Of a DNA stretch of 64,000 bases, positions 60,373-64,000 are shown piece by piece. The stretch's first letter is position 1, and each line of letters begins with the position of its first letter. The notes beneath the pieces are model-generated. The model worked only from the letters and a program-made list of their open reading frames with translations. It was not told the origin of the DNA and did no database searches. Source of the DNA: Strigamia acuminata (lineage: Eukaryota; Arthropoda; Chilopoda; Geophilomorpha; Linotaeniidae); the NCBI GenBank assembly GCA_949358305.1, contig CASHSZ010000032.1, forward strand, positions 30,001-94,000. The letters run 5' to 3'. Position numbers and translations under genes: made by a program.

Positions 60373-63360
60373 AAGATGCTATTTCTTTGCAACCAGTGGT
60401 AACCAAGTGTGTGCAGTCAAGACCACGCACAGGCAAGGAGTGAGAAAGAATCCAAGGACACTTTCACTTCCAACAAACAAACCAAAGTCAGGGGTACCTT
60501 GACCAATTACAGCCGCCTACAACTAGGTCGACCATAATTATTTCACAAAAGATCTCAGCATCCCTTCCAAAGGAATGTCCGACCACTGGCCATGTGTTGG
60601 ACCTTCGAGCGCTTTTCAGTGCTTCAAGGGTCCTCGATTCTATTTTTAGCTAATTGGCAACTGAGCATCTGGTGAAGACCAAAGTCGCGCACCGGGGTGC
60701 CGTCCTGTTCTTTCAACAGAGTCCGTGCCCTTTATGCTAAAACTGATTAAACAGAGGAGCGGCGGGTCAATGGTCGAAACCCTGACCTCGTCATCAACCT
60801 GTTACTGCATTCCGAGTACCTTCAAAAATAAAATATGATAAATTACAATGAAAGTCTTTTTATTGAAAACAATAAAACATTAAGTTTTGGTTCATCTCTC
60901 CGCCCCAAAAAATCAAATTAGCGGTTATACTTTGGTATTTTCTAATCCACGCCCCAAAATAAAAAATTAGCGAACACCTTTCTGGTATTTATCCACGCCC
61001 CAAAAGATAGAAAATGGCGAGCACCTTTCCGGCATTTATCCACGCCCCAGAAGATAGAAATGGGCGACTGGAAGTTCTCTGACACTCCCAAACTAACAAA
61101 ACAATGCATGCTTCGTCTTTCCCTTCGTGTTCTAAATTATTCGCGCCAGAACCAAGTAGAAAAAACTGCGTATATCGATTTTTCGTGGCATTTTCCATCG
61201 CGCCCCACAGCTTCGATGCTAAGGTCGTACGTTTTCCTTTGCACTGGTGTACACGTCTACCACCAGGTTTAACCTCTGCTGAAAACGCTAAAATCGCGTG
61301 TTTTAGGATTCCTCCGATATTGCCTGCTCCTGCACCGAAATCACACCCAAAACACCATCAAGATCGCGATAATCCTGATGAGGCAAAAAATTGTGACTCA
61401 GTCGCCTCAGACTAAGAGTGAAGGGAAATTGGCGAACCGAGCCTGAGTCAGATTGGAGAATATTGCAACTGAACACGGTCCAGCGCCAGGGAAAGTTAGG
61501 TCCAATCCCCGGGAGCCTCACTCCTTTCCAACCCGGATATGAAATTAGAGTAGAAATAGGATAAAAGAAGGGAACAAGAAAAATGTGGTGTGTTTCACAA
61601 AATTGGGAAAAGGGATCCACACACAGCACATTGAAAAAATAAAAGGGTTTAAAAGATGTTGGGCTGGATTCACAGTCTTCGTATTTGCAAGCATTCCACG
61701 CGCGGTTTGAAAGCAAACACCGTTAGGCTCGACACTCCAGCAGTCCCCTGCAAGAGCCGCCCTCCCTGCTGTCCGAGACCCAATTTCGACAGTAAGGCAG
61801 TGAAATTGACAAAAATGTGCCATAAGTGGCCACAAAAACACAAAAAAGCCAAAACCACGTCAAACTGCTTCTACCAGTGCCCGGGACAGGGTTGGAAACC
61901 CAGTCTCCGTGTGCTCTCCTTAAGTACATGTGCCTGTAATTCAAAAGATTAATCAAACCGCTGAAACCAGGAATGTACCTCTGGCCAGTAATGAACAGCG
62001 CTTCCCTAAATATACCGCATTAGTTTATTGCTGTCCGGGCGAAGCACAGGGCTGAACTGGGATATACTGCACCCAGCAGCATGCCTGCCCACCACAACAA
62101 CACCACAAACACATTTCCCGCCAAAAAACACACTCGGAAAAAGCACCAAATCGCCCGACCCTGAGGGAGAAATAAAAGAACTTAATCTACCAAATGCTAG
62201 TGTGGTGTCGACCCTCTAAGACACTCATTACATCAGCGTAACCTCAGGAATGTCATGAGTAACACATTGTTGGCTCGTGAAAACCAACCTCTACACACCC
62301 CACTTTCAAATTGTGTTTGAAATGATGAACCAGATCTAATTCAACACTCCAAACCACAACATCTGAGCACCTACAAATGGTTTCTCACCTCTACAGGTTG
62401 CACACCAAGAAATGAAAAATCATAAAATTAAAAATAAGGGGTGTCCAACTTGTATGCTGGTTGACCCTTGTCCCCCCAGGCTAATTATAGGAACAAACGA
62501 GGTCAGACTCAAGCCAAGCCAAACACACAAAGAAAAACACCAAACAAAACAAAATAAAATTGGAAATTAAACTAGTGTGTTGGCTGAATATTACCTTCAC
62601 GAGATGAATCTAAAAAAAACAACTCAATCCAATCCTAACCAGACCAAACACAAAAGAAAAATAAACCAAAAAAAAATAATATACAATTGCACAAATCAAC
62701 CCAAGACCTGAGCATTACCCAGCCCAAACAAGAGAAAAAGTGTGGCAGAAGAAAAACAAATGTTTCCCAACCCGGCACAAAAATTAAACAACAGCAAAAA
62801 TGAAAATTCAAACAAGGTCACTGCAGTTCAATTAAGTACAAGGGGTGGAGAACACAAAAGAAGATACACAATGGTGCCTGTTCCTGTAGCCGCCTAAGAG
62901 AGAGAGCAAGACTCCCCAGGCTAATTAGAGGAACAAAACATCAAAGTGCTTTGGTCAGTTGCAGCGCGTCTGAAAATAAATTCCAGAGCCCCAACCACAA
63001 CAGCACAGAGAAAAATACAATTCCAAGACCTTCAAATGAAAAAGTGCCCAGCCCTCACAACTAAGCCTCTCACGCGACTCAAAGTGACAAACAAAAACAC
63101 CCTTCAAATTCCTCAGTCTCAAAGAAAAACATTTAACCCAAAATCCAAAAAATAAGAAAATGAAAAACAATACAATTGTCCCCCGCCAAAAAATAAAGCA
63201 AAAATGTACCAACACTCTGAACAATGAATAAAACAATCTGCAACAAAAAATCGAAGCAAACGGCAACCACAATGAAACAAAGGGTTTGCACACAAAGCAA
63301 AACAAAATGGCGGGCAAAAAAAAATTTACAAGTTCAAATCCAGGACAGGGCCCTCAATTG
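60373..63360 (-). other. Long 5' leader of the gypsy-like element
   Basis: This 3-kb region lies between the 5' LTR and the first ORF. No domain is recognised. It contains a minisatellite (60899-61072). From about 62,000 to 63,350 the plus strand is strongly A/C-rich. Next to the LTR the plus strand has agttcaaatcc (63331-63341), like a tRNA T-arm, but the following bases do not fit a complete tRNA 3' end, so the primer is unresolved. Confidence 0.65.
60899..61072. repeat. Minisatellite, 46-48-bp unit, about four copies
   Basis: Units start at about 60899, 60947, 60993 and 61040 with ccacgccccaaaa or a variant, then an AT-rich stretch, ggcgagcacc and ggcatttat. The first unit is the most divergent and the last is partial. 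Confidence 0.8.
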
Positions 63361-63951
63361 TGACTGCTATGGTCTCTTCCAGTGTAGTCAGGGGACTGAG
63401 AACACTTGGTAGGGACGCATACTTCACGTAAATGACGGAGACTTCCCACAATATTGATTGGTTGGCCTTTATTGCGTTGTCTAGGGGTATGGGGAAACCC
63501 GTCACCCGCTGCAGAGGTGCCACGAAGGCACACCGCACCGGCAACCGACCCGCCACACACTGGGTGGGAACCCAATGCGTGACGTGGTCGGTTCGACTTA
63601 ACATTCGTGTCGTACTTACCTACGACCCACGCGTCCACTCATGGAGGCTGTATAACGGTGGGAGCCGTCATACTGAGTATCATCGTGGTGAATGGTGAGG
63701 AGTACAGAGTCAAACCGGGACACTGCTTGTCCCTCCCAGATGAACACCTTCTCCTCTCGGGGAGCTGCTGCAGGCACGTCCTTCTCAGGCCGTGTCCAAC
63801 ACTCAACTCTCTCACAACACTCCCTCCTCACCACACCACTCCACTCCCTCCTCCCCGGGCTAGGTCAACTACCCACGTAGGGGTTGACCTTTGGGGCCGC
63901 ACGGTGGTGTGTGGCAGTGCCGCAGGTAACCTAGGTGGCCTGGCGGTCACA
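63361..63951 (-). repeat. 5' LTR of the gypsy-like element (591 bp)
   Basis: It is the same length as 51457-52047 with three differences noted. On the minus strand it starts TGTGACCGCC and ends ATAGCAGTCA. The inverted CCAAT (CCAATCAATATT on the minus strand) is a possible promoter element. Confidence 0.92.
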
Positions 63952-64000
63952 CAACTGTGATGAGATCAAAAGTCTATTCTCCCAAATCATTGCTTGGATG
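63952..64000 (+). repeat. Satellite array resumes
   Basis: After duplicated caactg, the monomer continues in phase (tgatgagatcaaaagtctat) to the window edge, so the array extends beyond 64 kb. Confidence 0.95.

Larger units (their letters stand above)
51457..63951 (-). mobile_element. Ty3/gypsy-like LTR retrotransposon in the satellite (12.5 kb)
   Basis: 591-bp LTRs (51457-52047 and 63361-63951) flank the element, with apparent 6-bp target duplication caactg (51451-51456 and 63952-63957). A G-rich polypurine tract on the minus strand next to 52047 sets the orientation. In sense order it holds a leader of about 3 kb, a Pr-RT-RNase H frame, a truncated integrase start, about 2.4 kb of non-coding DNA, and an unrecognised ORF before the 3' LTR. 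I found three differences between the LTRs, so the insertion is fairly recent but older than those with identical LTRs. The lost catalytic residues and missing integrase core mean it must be mobilised in trans. Confidence 0.88.

Noticed and set aside
63329-63350. tRNA gene or clear primer site (agttcaaatcc)
   Set aside because: Only a T-arm-like B box is present; no paired arms or CCA-compatible acceptor could be fitted.

Overview
This is repetitive, non-genic DNA from a multicellular animal, most likely an invertebrate. BEL/Pao retrotransposons are restricted to animals, and the Copia element is primed from inside initiator tRNA-Met as in Drosophila copia. I cannot name the species. No complete host gene, rRNA, tRNA or CRISPR array is visible. 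Almost every base belongs to a transposable element or to one tandem satellite.

Layout. (1) 1-5614: the 5' part of a BEL/Pao LTR retrotransposon on the minus strand (LTR, tRNA-His primer site, leader, open Gag-Pol frame running off the left edge). (2) 5615-13759: a foldback-type inverted-repeat element with an AT-rich core holding a 20-bp tandem repeat. Its left arm is split by a 6.1-kb non-coding LTR element (6127-12237) with identical LTRs and a 4-bp target duplication. (3) 13760-14055: short unique DNA with one possible orphan exon. (4) 14056-18651: a Copia element with an intact 1407-residue polyprotein, a complete 165-bp 5' LTR and a 3' LTR cut to 48 bp. (5) 18652 to the right edge: one satellite array of about 140-bp monomers with nested higher-order repeats (an 8886-bp block is tandemly duplicated). 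Two LTR elements interrupt it: an 8.7-kb non-autonomous BEL-type element (39398-48072) and a 12.5-kb Ty3/gypsy-like element (51457-63951).

How the parts relate. The 39398-48072 element shares its LTR and leader with the BEL/Pao element at 1-5614 but has about 5 kb of non-coding DNA in place of gag-pol. It looks like a parasite of that family's enzymes. The 6127-12237 element is a second, related non-coding family. The gypsy-like element has a long open Pr-RT-RNase H frame in which most catalytic acidic residues are replaced, an integrase cut off after its zinc-binding start, and an unrecognised ORF between pol and the 3' LTR. The BEL-type and gypsy-like insertions entered the satellite at the same nucleotide of the monomer.

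Coordinates of LTRs, duplications and repeat offsets were read directly from the sequence. Family assignments rest on motifs recognised by eye. No database search was possible.
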